Assembly (NCBI RefSeq): GCF_019173455.1
Contig: NZ_JADPQH010000002.1
Location: forward strand, 759,490-823,489
Reading direction: 5' to 3'
Origin: Nesterenkonia sp. Act20
GTDB taxonomy: Bacteria > Actinomycetota > Actinomycetes > Actinomycetales > Micrococcaceae
DNA length: 64,000 bases
Made by a program: the position numbers and the translations under genes
Notes under the pieces: generated by a model
Databases searched by the model: none
Told to the model about the DNA's origin: nothing
Seen by the model: the letters and a program-made list of their open reading frames with translations, nothing else
Shown here: positions 7,517 to 16,404 of the stretch, one piece after another
How positions within the stretch are numbered: the stretch's first letter is position 1
How the letters are laid out: the number at the start of each line of letters is the position of its first letter

Positions 7517-8662
7517 TCAGTTGGAGAGCAGCCCGTGAGCGGAGAGCTTCGCGGCGATGTCCTTGCCGTCGGGGCCATAGATCCACGGGATCCGCCGCTC
7601 CCCGGCCAGCTGGACGGCGTCGTGGGGCTCGGCCGGGTCACCGTAGTTCAGCAGGTCATTCCCGGCCGGATCCTCCGCGCGACCACCGGCGAGCATGGCC
7701 TCGGAATAGGTCAGCTCGCGGATGATCACTGCGGTCACGTTCTCGGGGTGTCGGCGGACGAAATCGGCGTAGATGCTCGGATCATGCTGCCCGTCATCGC
7801 CGATCAGCACCCAGGACATCTCGGGGAAGTCCTGGGCCAGCCGCTCCAGCTGCTGGACCTTGTGCAGCTTGCCGGAGCGGAACCAGCGGTCCTCGGTCGG
7901 TCCCCAGTCGGTGAGCAGCAGCGGCCCCTTCGGATAGAGGTTGCGCGTGAGGAAGCGGGTGAGCGTCTGCGCCACATTCCATGCCCCGGTGGAGATGTAG
8001 ATGACCGGGGAGCCCGGGTGATGCACCATCAGCCGCTCCATCATCACCGACATCCCCGGGGTGGGAGTGCGGGCGTGCTCGTCCAGCACGAAAGAGTTCC
8101 AGGCTGCCAGCAGCGGACGTGGGAGGGTGGTGACCACGACCGTGTCGTCGATGTCACAGACCACGCCCGTGTAGGTCGAGTCGTCGACGATGTGGACATC
8201 CGCGGTGGTGGGCTCGCTGCCCGGCGCGTGCAGGACGACCTGCTGCCAACCCGGCTCCAGTTCGGTCTCGACCACCGTGTCGACCACGCCCCCGCGGTCG
8301 GCGACCACGCTGAACTGCTTGCCGTCGATCTCCACGGTGAGCTCGGCGAAGGGCACCGGGGCGGAGATGAAGTTTCGCCAACCACGGACTCCGTCGGCGA
8401 TCACATTGGCCACGCGCAGGCCGTTCTCGAAGTCCGAGTCCGGGGCCATCACGACCCGGGAGAAGATCCTGACCCAGCGCCGACAGCCGTAGCCCGTCAT
8501 CGAGAGCATCGTGACGTTCTGCCCACGGCGCCGGGCGAGCCCGAGGCGGAACTGGTGCCACGCGTCCTCGGTCTTCATCACCCTGTTGCGGGTGCGGTCG
8601 CTGTAGTGCCGACGGACCGCGGCGGTGTCCTGCAGGACCTCGGTGTGCTCCTGATGCGTCAT
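7517..8662 (-). CDS. App1 family phosphatase (DUF2183)
   Basis: 381 aa. The centre holds VCDIDDTVVVTTLPRP, the DxDxT catalytic motif of the HAD-like phosphatidate phosphatase APP1 domain, and VIYISTGAW and LIGDDGQHD as later HAD motifs. The N-terminal 150 residues form an uncharacterised beta-rich region. Bacterial App1 proteins are thought to dephosphorylate lipid phosphates; the substrate is unverified. ATG 8662 follows a TAGGAT -10 by seven bases. Divergent from the inositol monophosphatase gene, so two phosphatases share one promoter region. Confidence 0.85.
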   Translation of the reverse strand: MTHQEHTEVLQDTAAVRRHYSDRTRNRVMKTEDAWHQFRLGLARRRGQNVTMLSMTGYGCRRWVRIFSRVVMAPDSDFENGLRVANVIADGVRGWRNFISAPVPFAELTVEIDGKQFSVVADRGGVVDTVVETELEPGWQQVVLHAPGSEPTTADVHIVDDSTYTGVVCDIDDTVVVTTLPRPLLAAWNSFVLDEHARTPTPGMSVMMERLMVHHPGSPVIYISTGAWNVAQTLTRFLTRNLYPKGPLLLTDWGPTEDRWFRSGKLHKVQQLERLAQDFPEMSWVLIGDDGQHDPSIYADFVRRHPENVTAVIIRELTYSEAMLAGGRAEDPAGNDLLNYGDPAEPHDAVQLAGERRIPWIYGPDGKDIAAKLSAHGLLSN

Positions 8663-8669
8663 CGGCCCG

Positions 8670-8675
8670 ATCCTA
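8670..8675 (-). promoter_or_regulatory. -10 box TAGGAT for the App1 gene
   Basis: Seven bases to ATG 8662; predicted leaderless mRNA, divergent from 8716-8721. Confidence 0.6.
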
Positions 8676-8715
8676 CCGGCTTGTGTGCTGGGACACCGCC
8701 TCGGCGCCCGATGGA

Positions 8716-8721
8716 TAGGGT
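8716..8721 (+). promoter_or_regulatory. -10 box TAGGGT for the IMPase gene
   Basis: Six bases to GTG 8728; predicted leaderless mRNA. Confidence 0.6.
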
Positions 8722-8727
8722 GAACAC

Positions 8728-9639
8728 GTGAGGAACAACCCTGAGCCCACCCGCAGCTCTGAACCCGGCCGACCGCAGCCGAGCGAGCTGCGCCTGATCG
8801 CCGTGCGCGCCGCCCAGCAGGTGGGGCTCCCTCTGGTGGAGGCCTTCCGCTCGCGAACCCCGGCGGAGCTGGCAGTCACCACCAAGACGAGCAGCCATGA
8901 CCTGCTCACCCATCACGACGCGGCCACCGAGGACGCGCTCTCCCGGGCGCTGACCGACGCCGTCCCCGGCTCATGGGTCACCGGGGAGGAACGAGGCGCA
9001 CGCGGAAGCGGCACGCTGGAGTGGATCGTCGATCCGATCGACGGCACCAGCAACTTCGCTCACGGCTTTGCGATGTTCTCCATCTCCATCGCCGCGGTCT
9101 ACGCCGGCGAGGTGATCGCCGGCGTCGTCCACGATCCGGTGAACCGGCTGACCTTCTCCGCCGACGACGACAGCGCCTATCTCGCCACCGCGGAGGCGGA
9201 GCTGCGGCTGGAACCGCCGCTGGCGGAGGCACCTCAGTCGCGCGCCGAGCAGAGCCTGAACCTGATGACCAGCTACCCCTCTGCGGAGGTGCTCGCTCAG
9301 GAGGGCGCGGCCTCGCTCGAGGCCTTCGCGGAGATGGTCAGCACCTTCGCCACGGTGCGCCGGGTGGTCTCCGGAGCGCTCGAGCTGTGTCACGCGGCGG
9401 CGGGGTGGGCCGATCTCGTGCTGGGAGTGGACACCAATCCATGGGACGTCGCCGCCGGCATGCTTATCCTGCGCCGCGCCGGTGGACGCTATGTGGCGCA
9501 CGGTCACAGCCTCGAGGCTCCCGGAGCCGATCATCTGGCGCCGGACTACCTGGGGATGGCCCCCGGGGTGGATTCCCCCGCAGCGCGGCGGCTGATCACT
9601 GAGGCGAGCGCCCGGCGCCTGAAGTCGCGGCGCGGTTGA
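8728..9639 (+). CDS. Inositol monophosphatase family protein
   Basis: 303 aa. The metal-binding motifs are all visible: GEERG, the core VDPIDGTSNFAHG, and PWDVAAGMLILRRAGG near the C-terminus. The family removes phosphate from inositol phosphate, histidinol phosphate or related substrates using two or three Mg2+ ions. In actinobacteria inositol feeds phosphatidylinositol and mycothiol; which substrate applies is not shown. GTG 8728 is chosen because a TAGGGT -10 sits six bases before it. Confidence 0.9.
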   Translation: MRNNPEPTRSSEPGRPQPSELRLIAVRAAQQVGLPLVEAFRSRTPAELAVTTKTSSHDLLTHHDAATEDALSRALTDAVPGSWVTGEERGARGSGTLEWIVDPIDGTSNFAHGFAMFSISIAAVYAGEVIAGVVHDPVNRLTFSADDDSAYLATAEAELRLEPPLAEAPQSRAEQSLNLMTSYPSAEVLAQEGAASLEAFAEMVSTFATVRRVVSGALELCHAAAGWADLVLGVDTNPWDVAAGMLILRRAGGRYVAHGHSLEAPGADHLAPDYLGMAPGVDSPAARRLITEASARRLKSRRG

Positions 9640-9719
9640 GCGGGTTTAGCCATTCCTGAACTTCGTCACAGGCCGTCCACAGCCCCACAATGACCGGCCT
9701 GCCGGGGAGAATGGCTTCA

Positions 9720-10841
9720 GTGAGCCACTCATCGCAGACCCCGGCGGATTCTCCGCATGACCAGAGCGCTCCCACGCCGCGCCAGATACGCCGCTGGAGA
9801 CGCTACCTCGCCGACGAACAGGCCGAGGGACGGCTCTACCGGGACCTCGCCGAGCGCAAGCGCGGCGAGGAGCGACAGATCCTCCTCGGGCTCGCAGCTG
9901 CAGAGAAGCGCCATGAACAGCACTGGCGTGAGCTGCTGGGGGAGCACGCCCAGCGGCTTCCCGCCCCCTCCGCGCACCGTGTGGTACTCAGCTGGATGGC
10001 GCGGATCTTCGGCTCGGTCTTCGTCCTCGCCCTGGCCCAGCGCGCGGAGGGCGAGTCCCCCTATGACACCGACTCCGATGCGACCGCCCGGATGGCGGCC
10101 GATGAGGCGGTCCATGAGGAGGTCGTCCGTGCACTGGCCACCCGCGGCAGGGAGAAGCTCTCCGGAGGATTCCGTGCCGCCGTCTTCGGAGCCAATGACG
10201 GACTGGTCTCCAACCTCGCGCTGATCGTGGGCATGGGCGGCACCGGGGTGGGATCGACCATCATCCTGCTCACCGGTGTGGCGGGTCTTCTCGCCGGAGC
10301 GCTGTCGATGGCCGCCGGCGAGTTCGTCTCCGTGCGCAGCCAGCGTGAGCTGCTCGACGCCACACGCCCGACCCAGGCGACGCTCCGGGCCGCACCAGAC
10401 CTGGATCTGGACCACAACGAGCTGATCCTGGTCTACCGAGCGCGCGGCATGAGCGAGGGCGACGCCGAGCATCGAGCACTGGAGCGCCTCGGCGTCTTTG
10501 ACTGCGACTGCAACCCCGAGCTCTCCCATGACCCGGAGGAGGTCGCCGACGAACACGCGATCGTGGGCTCCGCCTGGACCGCAGCCGGATCGAGCTTCGT
10601 CTTCTTCGCCGTGGGTGCGATCATCCCGGTCCTCCCTTACCTGCTGGGAGTCGAGGGGCTCACCGCCGTCGTCGTCTCCTGCACCTTGGTCGGGGTCGCG
10701 CTGCTCGGCACCGGCGCGGTGGTCGGACTGCTCTCCGGGGCCTCCCCGCTCAAGCGAGGGCTGCGCCAACTGGGAATCGGACTGGGTGCGGCAGCGGTGA
10801 CCTACCTGCTGGGCTCGGTTCTGGGCGTCACTCTCGCGTAG
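9720..10841 (+). CDS. VIT1/CCC1-type iron/manganese transporter with ferritin-like N-domain
   Basis: 373 aa from GTG 9720, preceded by GGGGAGA; in-frame ATG codons at 9690 and 9711 are alternatives. Residues about 20-125 resemble a ferritin/erythrin domain, with acidic and histidine pairs in EKRHEQHW and DEAVHEEVV. The C-terminal half has the VIT1 signature FGANDGLVSNLALIVG, AGALSMAAGEFVS and three more helices. Fusions of this kind (MbfA-like) export iron or manganese while sensing or oxidising it through the ferritin domain. Metal choice is inferred. No metal-responsive operator was recognised upstream. Confidence 0.85.
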   Translation: MSHSSQTPADSPHDQSAPTPRQIRRWRRYLADEQAEGRLYRDLAERKRGEERQILLGLAAAEKRHEQHWRELLGEHAQRLPAPSAHRVVLSWMARIFGSVFVLALAQRAEGESPYDTDSDATARMAADEAVHEEVVRALATRGREKLSGGFRAAVFGANDGLVSNLALIVGMGGTGVGSTIILLTGVAGLLAGALSMAAGEFVSVRSQRELLDATRPTQATLRAAPDLDLDHNELILVYRARGMSEGDAEHRALERLGVFDCDCNPELSHDPEEVADEHAIVGSAWTAAGSSFVFFAVGAIIPVLPYLLGVEGLTAVVVSCTLVGVALLGTGAVVGLLSGASPLKRGLRQLGIGLGAAAVTYLLGSVLGVTLA

Positions 10842-10869
10842 CCGCGCACCTCTCACCGCGTCGAGACTC

Positions 10870-10886
10870 TTCTACAACGTGTAGAA
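10870..10886. promoter_or_regulatory. 17-bp dyad TTCTACA-N3-TGTAGAA in the PNPOx promoter
   Basis: Perfect seven-base arms. The left arm coincides with the -35 position (TTCTAC, 10870) and a TAGACT -10 follows at 10893-10898 with a 17-base spacer, so the dyad overlaps the core promoter as a repressor operator would. It shares the outer TTCTAC-N5-GTAGAA pattern with the dyad at 983-999. Confidence 0.62.
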
Positions 10887-10903
10887 AAGCACTAGACTCG
10901 GGA

Positions 10904-11398
10904 GTGCACAGCGACGTGCACCCCCAGCGAAAGACGGTGACGGCAATGTTCGAACATCCAGACAATGACCCGGTCCTGGTGCTTGATGAGGACCAGTGTT
11001 GGAGCCTGCTCAAGGGCACCCAGCATGGACGGCTGGTCACCGTGGTCGGCGGTCGCGCGGATATCTTCCCGGTCAACTGCGCGGTCCAGCGGAACTCGAT
11101 CGTGCTGCGCACCGCACCGGGCTCGAAGCTCGCCGAGATGGCCGTCAATGAGAGCGTGGTCTTCGAGGCCGACGGCATCCTCGCCGACCAGGCCTGGTCC
11201 GTAGTGCTGCGTGGCACCGCCGCTCGGCTGGAGACCACAGCAGAGCGGGAGGAGGCGGAGGAGCTCGGCCTCAAGCCGTGGGTGCCCACGCTGAAGGATT
11301 TCTTCGTGCGGATCAGCCCCGGGGAGCTCAGCGGGCGCCACTTCCTCTTCGGCCCCCATCCCGAGCGCGAGCTGGGCGAGGGATCCGAGGGCGGCTGA
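10904..11398 (+). CDS. Pyridoxamine 5'-phosphate oxidase family flavin-binding protein
   Basis: 164 aa from GTG 10904; ATG 10946 is a credible alternative, because the TAGACT -10 ends only five bases before the GTG. The sequence shows the split-barrel pattern of PNPOx/F420 or FMN-binding proteins: LLKGTQHGRLVTVVGGRADIFPVNCAVQ, then IVLRTAPGSKLAEM and SVVLRGTAARL. These proteins bind FMN, F420 or haem; the cofactor and substrate are not determinable. A strong dyad covers the promoter, so expression is probably repressor-controlled. The 180 bases after the stop contain only GC-rich imperfect CTGCCATGCCG repeats and short hairpins. Confidence 0.78.
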   Translation: MHSDVHPQRKTVTAMFEHPDNDPVLVLDEDQCWSLLKGTQHGRLVTVVGGRADIFPVNCAVQRNSIVLRTAPGSKLAEMAVNESVVFEADGILADQAWSVVLRGTAARLETTAEREEAEELGLKPWVPTLKDFFVRISPGELSGRHFLFGPHPERELGEGSEGG

Positions 11399-11509
11399 GC
11401 CCACCAGCCCATGCCGACCCGGCACTGCCGGGCTCGTCCATTCCTGCCATGCCGACACACCCCTGCCATGCCGGTGCAGCGCTGCCACACCGGTTCAGCC
11501 CAGACAGTT

Positions 11510-11544
11510 GCGGGGCCGCCCCTGAGAATCAGGAACGGCCCCGC
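11510..11544. terminator. GC-rich hairpin between PNPOx and sucD ends
   Basis: Nine-base arms GCGGGGCCG / CGGCCCCGC in the gap between two convergent genes. No long U-tract on either side, so it is only a probable bidirectional terminator. A smaller hairpin CCCGG-N5-CCGGG sits at 11418-11432. Confidence 0.5.
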
Positions 11545-11579
11545 GCTGCGGTCTTGTGAGACTTTTGCGTCTCTTGGCG

Positions 11580-12494
11580 TCAGCCCTTGAAGATCTCGCG
11601 GAGCAGGTCAGCGGTCTCGGACGGCGTCTTGCCGACCTTCACGCCTGCTGCCTCGAGTGCTTCCTTCTTGCCTTCGGCCGTGCCCGAGCCGCCGGAGACG
11701 ATGGCGCCGGCGTGGCCCATGGTCTTGCCCTCGGGAGCGGTGAAGCCCGCCACGTAGCCCACGACGGGCTTGGTGACATGGGCCTTGATGTATTCGGCAG
11801 CGCGCTCTTCAGCGTCGCCGCCGATCTCACCGATCATCACGATGGCCTTGGTCTCCGGGTCGTTCTCGAAGGCCTCCAGCGCATCGATGTGCGTGGTGCC
11901 GATGACCGGGTCGCCGCCGATGCCGATGGAGGTGGAGAATCCGATGTCGCGCAGCTCATACATCATCTGGTAGGTCAGGGTGCCTGACTTCGAGACCAGG
12001 CCGATGGGCCCGGCTTCGGTGATGTTGGACGGGGTGATGCCCGCCAGCGCCTGTCCCGGGGTGATGATGCCGGGGCAGTTGGGGCCGATGATCCGGGTGA
12101 CGGGCTTGCCGTCGGCGCCGGTCTTGGTCAGCGAGAGGTTGAAGAACTCAGCCGAGTCCTGCACCGGGATGCCCTCGGTGATGACCACCAGCAGGCCGAT
12201 GCCTGCTTCGATGGCCTCCACTGCAGCATCCTTGGCGAACTTCGGCGGCACGAAGGCCACCGAGACGTCGGCGCCGGTCTTCTCCATGGCCTCGGCCACG
12301 GATTCGAACACGGGCAGCTCGACGTCGGCGCCAGCCTTGTCCTTGTGGGACACGGTGGTGCCGGCCTTGCGGGCGTTGACGCCGCCGACGATGTTGGTGC
12401 CTGCTTTGAGCATCAGAGCGGTGTGCTTGGTGCCCTCACCGCCGGTGATGCCCTGCACGATGACCTTGGAGTCCTTGTTCAGGTAGATAGACAT
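11580..12494 (-). CDS. sucD: Succinyl-CoA synthetase alpha subunit
   Basis: 304 aa. Interconverts succinyl-CoA and succinate with substrate-level NTP formation in the TCA cycle, together with SucC. The CoA-binding N-terminus ([15 protein letters not shown]) and the phosphohistidine site GHAGAIVSG (His about 261) are intact. The start ATG has an AAGGACC ribosome site. It follows sucC by 15 bases in the same operon. Confidence 0.97.
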   Translation of the reverse strand: MSIYLNKDSKVIVQGITGGEGTKHTALMLKAGTNIVGGVNARKAGTTVSHKDKAGADVELPVFESVAEAMEKTGADVSVAFVPPKFAKDAAVEAIEAGIGLLVVITEGIPVQDSAEFFNLSLTKTGADGKPVTRIIGPNCPGIITPGQALAGITPSNITEAGPIGLVSKSGTLTYQMMYELRDIGFSTSIGIGGDPVIGTTHIDALEAFENDPETKAIVMIGEIGGDAEERAAEYIKAHVTKPVVGYVAGFTAPEGKTMGHAGAIVSGGSGTAEGKKEALEAAGVKVGKTPSETADLLREIFKG

Positions 12495-12509
12495 TGTGTG
12501 AGCAGGTCC

Positions 12510-13688
12510 TTACTTCTCAGTCTGCGCAGAGTGCGCGAGTTCGGCGGCCTTGTCGGCGCCGGCGTCCATGGTGTCAGCGGTGGTGACCAGCGGGTGGTTC
12601 GCCGCCTCAAGGATGCGGCGTCCCTCTTCCACGTTGTTGCCGTCGAGGCGCACCACGAGCGGCTTGGTGGCGGAGTCCCCGAGGATCTCCAGCGCCTTGA
12701 CGATGCCGTTGGCGACTGCGTCACAGGAGGTGATGCCGCCGAAGACGTTGACGAAGACTGACTTCACCTGGTCATCGCCGAGGATGACGTCGAGGCCGTT
12801 GGCCATGACCTCTGCCGAGGCGCCACCGCCGATGTCCAGGAAGTTGGCGGGCTTGACCCCGCCGTGCGCCTCTCCTGCATAGGCCACGACGTCCAGGGTG
12901 GACATGACCAGACCGGCGCCGTTGCCGATGATCCCGACCTGACCGTCGAGCTTGACGTAGTTCAGGTCGTTTTCCTTGGCCTTGGCCTCCAGCGGGTCCT
13001 CGGTCTGCTCGTCCACGAGCTCTGCGTGCGCCGGCTGGCGGAAGCCGGCGTTCTCGTCGATGGTGACCTTGCCGTCGAGGGCGATGATCTGCCCGTCGCC
13101 GGTCTTCACCAGCGGGTTCACCTCGACCAGTGTGGCGTCCTCCTTGGAGAAGACGGTCCACAGCTGCACGAAGGCGTTGGCGAGCTGCTCGTGCTGCTCC
13201 GCCGGGAACCCGGCCTGCTCGGCGATCTCCTTGGCCTTGGCCGCGTCGATGCCGGTGTTGGGGTCGATGCCCACACGAGCGAGAGCCTCGGGCCGCTCTT
13301 CAGCGAGCTGCTCGATCTCCACGCCTCCCTCTTTGGAGCACATGGCGAGGTAGTTGCGGTTGGCTCGGTCCAGCAGGATCGAGAAGTAGTACTCATCTGC
13401 GATGTCTGCACCCTGGGCGATCATCACGCGGTGCACAGTGTGCCCCTTGATGTCCATGCCCAAGATGTCTGCAGCGTGCTGCTGCGCTTCATCGGCACTC
13501 TTGGCAAGCTTGACGCCGCCGGCCTTGCCGCGGCCGCCGACCTTGACCTGAGCTTTGACTACGACGGTGCCACCGATCTTCTCGGCGGCCGCCTTCGCTT
13601 CTTCCGGGGTCTGCGCTACGATTCCGGCCAGCACGGGAACGCCGTGTGCCTCGAAGAGATCGCGCGCCTGGTACTCATACAGGTCCAC
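12510..13688 (-). CDS. sucC: Succinyl-CoA synthetase beta subunit
   Basis: 392 aa, normal family length. The ATP-grasp N-domain begins [19 protein letters not shown] and includes [16 protein letters not shown]; the C-domain has [12 protein letters not shown] and [10 protein letters not shown]. It provides nucleotide specificity and binds succinate. The start is GTG at 13688 with AAGGA upstream. It lies 73 bases downstream of pcrA on the same strand; a separate promoter was not clear. Confidence 0.97.
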   Translation of the reverse strand: MDLYEYQARDLFEAHGVPVLAGIVAQTPEEAKAAAEKIGGTVVVKAQVKVGGRGKAGGVKLAKSADEAQQHAADILGMDIKGHTVHRVMIAQGADIADEYYFSILLDRANRNYLAMCSKEGGVEIEQLAEERPEALARVGIDPNTGIDAAKAKEIAEQAGFPAEQHEQLANAFVQLWTVFSKEDATLVEVNPLVKTGDGQIIALDGKVTIDENAGFRQPAHAELVDEQTEDPLEAKAKENDLNYVKLDGQVGIIGNGAGLVMSTLDVVAYAGEAHGGVKPANFLDIGGGASAEVMANGLDVILGDDQVKSVFVNVFGGITSCDAVANGIVKALEILGDSATKPLVVRLDGNNVEEGRRILEAANHPLVTTADTMDAGADKAAELAHSAQTEK

Positions 13689-13761
13689 GTGGGTGTCCTT
13701 CTGCGTCGAAGTCGTCTCTACTGGCGAAGGTCGGTGGCGTTGCGCGCTTCACGCGCAGCGC

Positions 13762-16305
13762 TCAGCTGACCTTCTCAAGGGGAGCATATCGCAGGAGAAG
13801 TCTCTTCTCAGACCCGGCGAAGCTGACCTTGGCGACCGTCTTGGCACCGGTTCCTTCGACGGAGAGCACCTCGCCCACCCCGAAGCGCTTATGGCTCACG
13901 CGCTCTCCGGGGCTCAGGCTCGGGATCTCTCGATCGGGGTCCACCTGCGAGGGCGCCGCCCCGCGGGTCGCCCCGGGCAGGGAGGAGGAGCTCTTCTCGC
14001 TGTCCGCAGCCCCGTAGACGGTGGGCCCTGATCGGCCCGCGCCGGAGCCATACGCGTTCGATCCGGCACCCCAGCTGGCACTGACGCTCCCGCCCTGGAT
14101 GGAGCCGCCGAATCCAGCCGAGCCGAAGCGCGGCCCGCGGGTGTTCGAGGACGCGGCGTCGATCTCCAGGAGCTCCTCGGGAATCTCACCGAGGAACTGA
14201 CTGGGCGGATTGAACTGGTGCTGGCCCCACAGGTGCCGGGACTCCGCGCGGGAGAGGTAGAGCCGCTGGCGCGCTCGGGTGAGCCCGACATACGCCAGTC
14301 GGCGTTCCTCGGCGAGTTCATCGGGGTCCGACATGGAGCGTGAGTGCGGGAAGATTCCATGTTCCATGCCGGTGAGGAACACCACCGGGAACTCGAGTCC
14401 TTTGGCGGTGTGCAGGGTCATCAGCGTCACCTGTCCCTGCTCCACTGCCAGCCGCTGAGACTCCTCGTCACCGGCGGAGGGGATGGCGTCGGCGTCGGCG
14501 ACCAGGGAGACCTGTTCCAGGAAGTTCGCCAGCGCACCGGGACCCTCCTGTGCATCCGACCCGGCGAGCGCTGATTCGCCCTCCAGCGTCGATGCGTCCT
14601 CCTGGTTGCTGGGCGCCGCATCGGCGGCGGCAGCCTCGGCCTCGTACTCCTTGACCACGGCGACCAGCTCACCGAGGTTGTCCGCCCGGGACTCATCCTG
14701 GAGATCCTTGGACTGCCGCAGCGCCTCGAGCATGCCTGACTGCTCGAGGACCGCCTCCAGCACCACCGAGGGCTTGCCGTCCTGGTTGAGCTGGATGAGG
14801 TCATCGATCATCCGCACGAAGGAGGCGATGGCCTTGAGCGAGCGAGTGGCGATTCCCGGCGCGGACTCCGCGCGGCGCAGCGCCTCGAGGAACGTGGTCC
14901 GCTCCCGAGTGGCCAGCGTCGCCACGGCACCCTCGGCGCGTTCACCGATGCCACGCTTCGGCTCGTTGAGGATGCGGCGCAGGTTGACGTCGTCGTCGGG
15001 GTTGTTGACCACCCGCAGATATGCCAGCGCGTCCTTGATCTCCTTGCGGTCGTAGAAGCGGGTGCCGCCGATCACCCGATACGGGATGCCGCGATTGATG
15101 AGCCGCTCCTCCAGGGACCGCGACTGCGCATTGGTCCGATAGAAGACCGCGACGTCGGAAGGTCTGATGCCGTGCGAGTCACCGAGGGAGTCGATGGTCC
15201 GGGCGATCCATTCGGCCTCGTCGTTCTCCGAGGGCGCCACGTGCAGCACGATCGGGGATCCCTCCCCCAGATCCGTCCAGAGCTTCTTCTCCGTGCGGTT
15301 CGGGTTCTGCGAGATCACCGCGTTCGCGGCATTGAGGATCGTCTGCGTGGAGCGGTAGTTCTGCTCGAGCTTGATCGTGGTGGCGTCGGGGTAGTCGCGC
15401 GCGAATTCCACGATGTTGCGGATGTCGGCTCCGCGGAAGGCGTAGATGGACTGGTCGGAGTCGCCCACCACGGTGAGCTCCGCGCCAGGCGTCGCCGCCT
15501 CCTCCGAGCCGTCACCGGCGGGGCCGGTGAGCTGGCGCACGAGGCGGTACTGCGCGTGGTTGGTGTCCTGATACTCATCGACCAGCACGTGACGGAAGCG
15601 ACGTCGGTAGCTGTCCAGAATGCGCGGGAAGGCGTCGAACATGTAGACCGTCTCCGCGAGGAGGTCATCGAAGTCATAGGCGTTCGCGGCACGCAGCCGC
15701 TCCGAGTACTCCCGGTACACCGTGGCCACGGCCTCGGAGAAGGGCTCGTGAGCCGCGGTGGCCTGAAACGCCTCAGCGTCGATGAGCTCGTTCTTCAGCG
15801 CCGAGATCTTGTTCTTCAGTGCCCGCGGGGCGAACCGCTTGGGATCCAGGTCATGGGACTTGGCGATGGTCGTGATCAGCCGCAGCGAGTCGGCGCTGTC
15901 GTAGATCGTGAACGTGGTCCGTCGCCCCAGATGCGCCGCTTCCGCGCGGAGAATGCGCACGCAGGAGGAGTGGAATGTGGAGATCCACATGCGTTCGGCC
16001 GCGGGGCCGATCATCTCTGCGATACGGTCCTTCATCTCCCGCGCGGCCTTGTTGGTGAAGGTGATCGCCAGGATCTCATGCGGGCGCGCGGCGCCGCTGC
16101 GCAACAGGTGCACGACCCGGCGCGTCAGCACCCGCGTCTTGCCCGAGCCTGCTCCGGCCACGATCAGCAGCGGCGACCCCGAGTGGAGCACTGCTGCCTG
16201 CTGCTCGGTGTTGAGCTCAGCGACGGCGTCTTCCGGGGTCGCGGATCCGGGGCTGGACGGCTGTTCGGCAGGGGTGGCTTTCGGCGGGGTGAAGAGGAAA
16301 TCCAT
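13762..16305 (-). CDS. pcrA: ATP-dependent DNA helicase PcrA/UvrD
   Basis: 847 aa. An SF1A helicase used in repair and removal of proteins from DNA. Visible motifs: Q-motif ELNTEQQAAV, Walker A VAGAGSGKTRVL, VDEYQDTN (motif II), GDSDQSIYAFRGA (III), LEQNYRST (IV), LMTLHTAKGLEFPVVFL (V) and VGLTRARQRLYL (VI). Residues about 675-770 are a Gly/Ser-rich linker, and the last 50 residues (VSHKRFGVGEVL) form the Tudor-like domain that binds RNA polymerase. ATG 16305 is nine bases after a TAGAAT -10, so the leader is about two bases. Confidence 0.96.
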   Translation of the reverse strand: MDFLFTPPKATPAEQPSSPGSATPEDAVAELNTEQQAAVLHSGSPLLIVAGAGSGKTRVLTRRVVHLLRSGAARPHEILAITFTNKAAREMKDRIAEMIGPAAERMWISTFHSSCVRILRAEAAHLGRRTTFTIYDSADSLRLITTIAKSHDLDPKRFAPRALKNKISALKNELIDAEAFQATAAHEPFSEAVATVYREYSERLRAANAYDFDDLLAETVYMFDAFPRILDSYRRRFRHVLVDEYQDTNHAQYRLVRQLTGPAGDGSEEAATPGAELTVVGDSDQSIYAFRGADIRNIVEFARDYPDATTIKLEQNYRSTQTILNAANAVISQNPNRTEKKLWTDLGEGSPIVLHVAPSENDEAEWIARTIDSLGDSHGIRPSDVAVFYRTNAQSRSLEERLINRGIPYRVIGGTRFYDRKEIKDALAYLRVVNNPDDDVNLRRILNEPKRGIGERAEGAVATLATRERTTFLEALRRAESAPGIATRSLKAIASFVRMIDDLIQLNQDGKPSVVLEAVLEQSGMLEALRQSKDLQDESRADNLGELVAVVKEYEAEAAAADAAPSNQEDASTLEGESALAGSDAQEGPGALANFLEQVSLVADADAIPSAGDEESQRLAVEQGQVTLMTLHTAKGLEFPVVFLTGMEHGIFPHSRSMSDPDELAEERRLAYVGLTRARQRLYLSRAESRHLWGQHQFNPPSQFLGEIPEELLEIDAASSNTRGPRFGSAGFGGSIQGGSVSASWGAGSNAYGSGAGRSGPTVYGAADSEKSSSSLPGATRGAAPSQVDPDREIPSLSPGERVSHKRFGVGEVLSVEGTGAKTVAKVSFAGSEKRLLLRYAPLEKVS

Positions 16306-16314
16306 GGTGGTCTC

Positions 16315-16320
16315 ATTCTA
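16315..16320 (-). promoter_or_regulatory. -10 box TAGAAT for pcrA
   Basis: Nine bases to ATG 16305; predicts a near-leaderless transcript. Confidence 0.5.
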
Positions 16321-16404
16321 CGGGGCGAAGCTGACACCCATCGGGAGCGCCAGGGACCCGAACCTCTGCCAGACTGGAAGCACACGGATTTCTTCAGGAG
16401 GGTC

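Noticed and set aside
11401-11480. CTGCCATGCCG repeats as a CRISPR or repeat element
   Set aside because: Only three or four imperfect copies of unequal spacing in a short intergenic stretch; no spacers or Cas genes.
15172-16404. Long plus-strand open frame upstream of the 16405 gene
   Set aside because: It is antisense to pcrA, lacks family similarity, and a strong ribosome site marks ATG 16405 as the true start.
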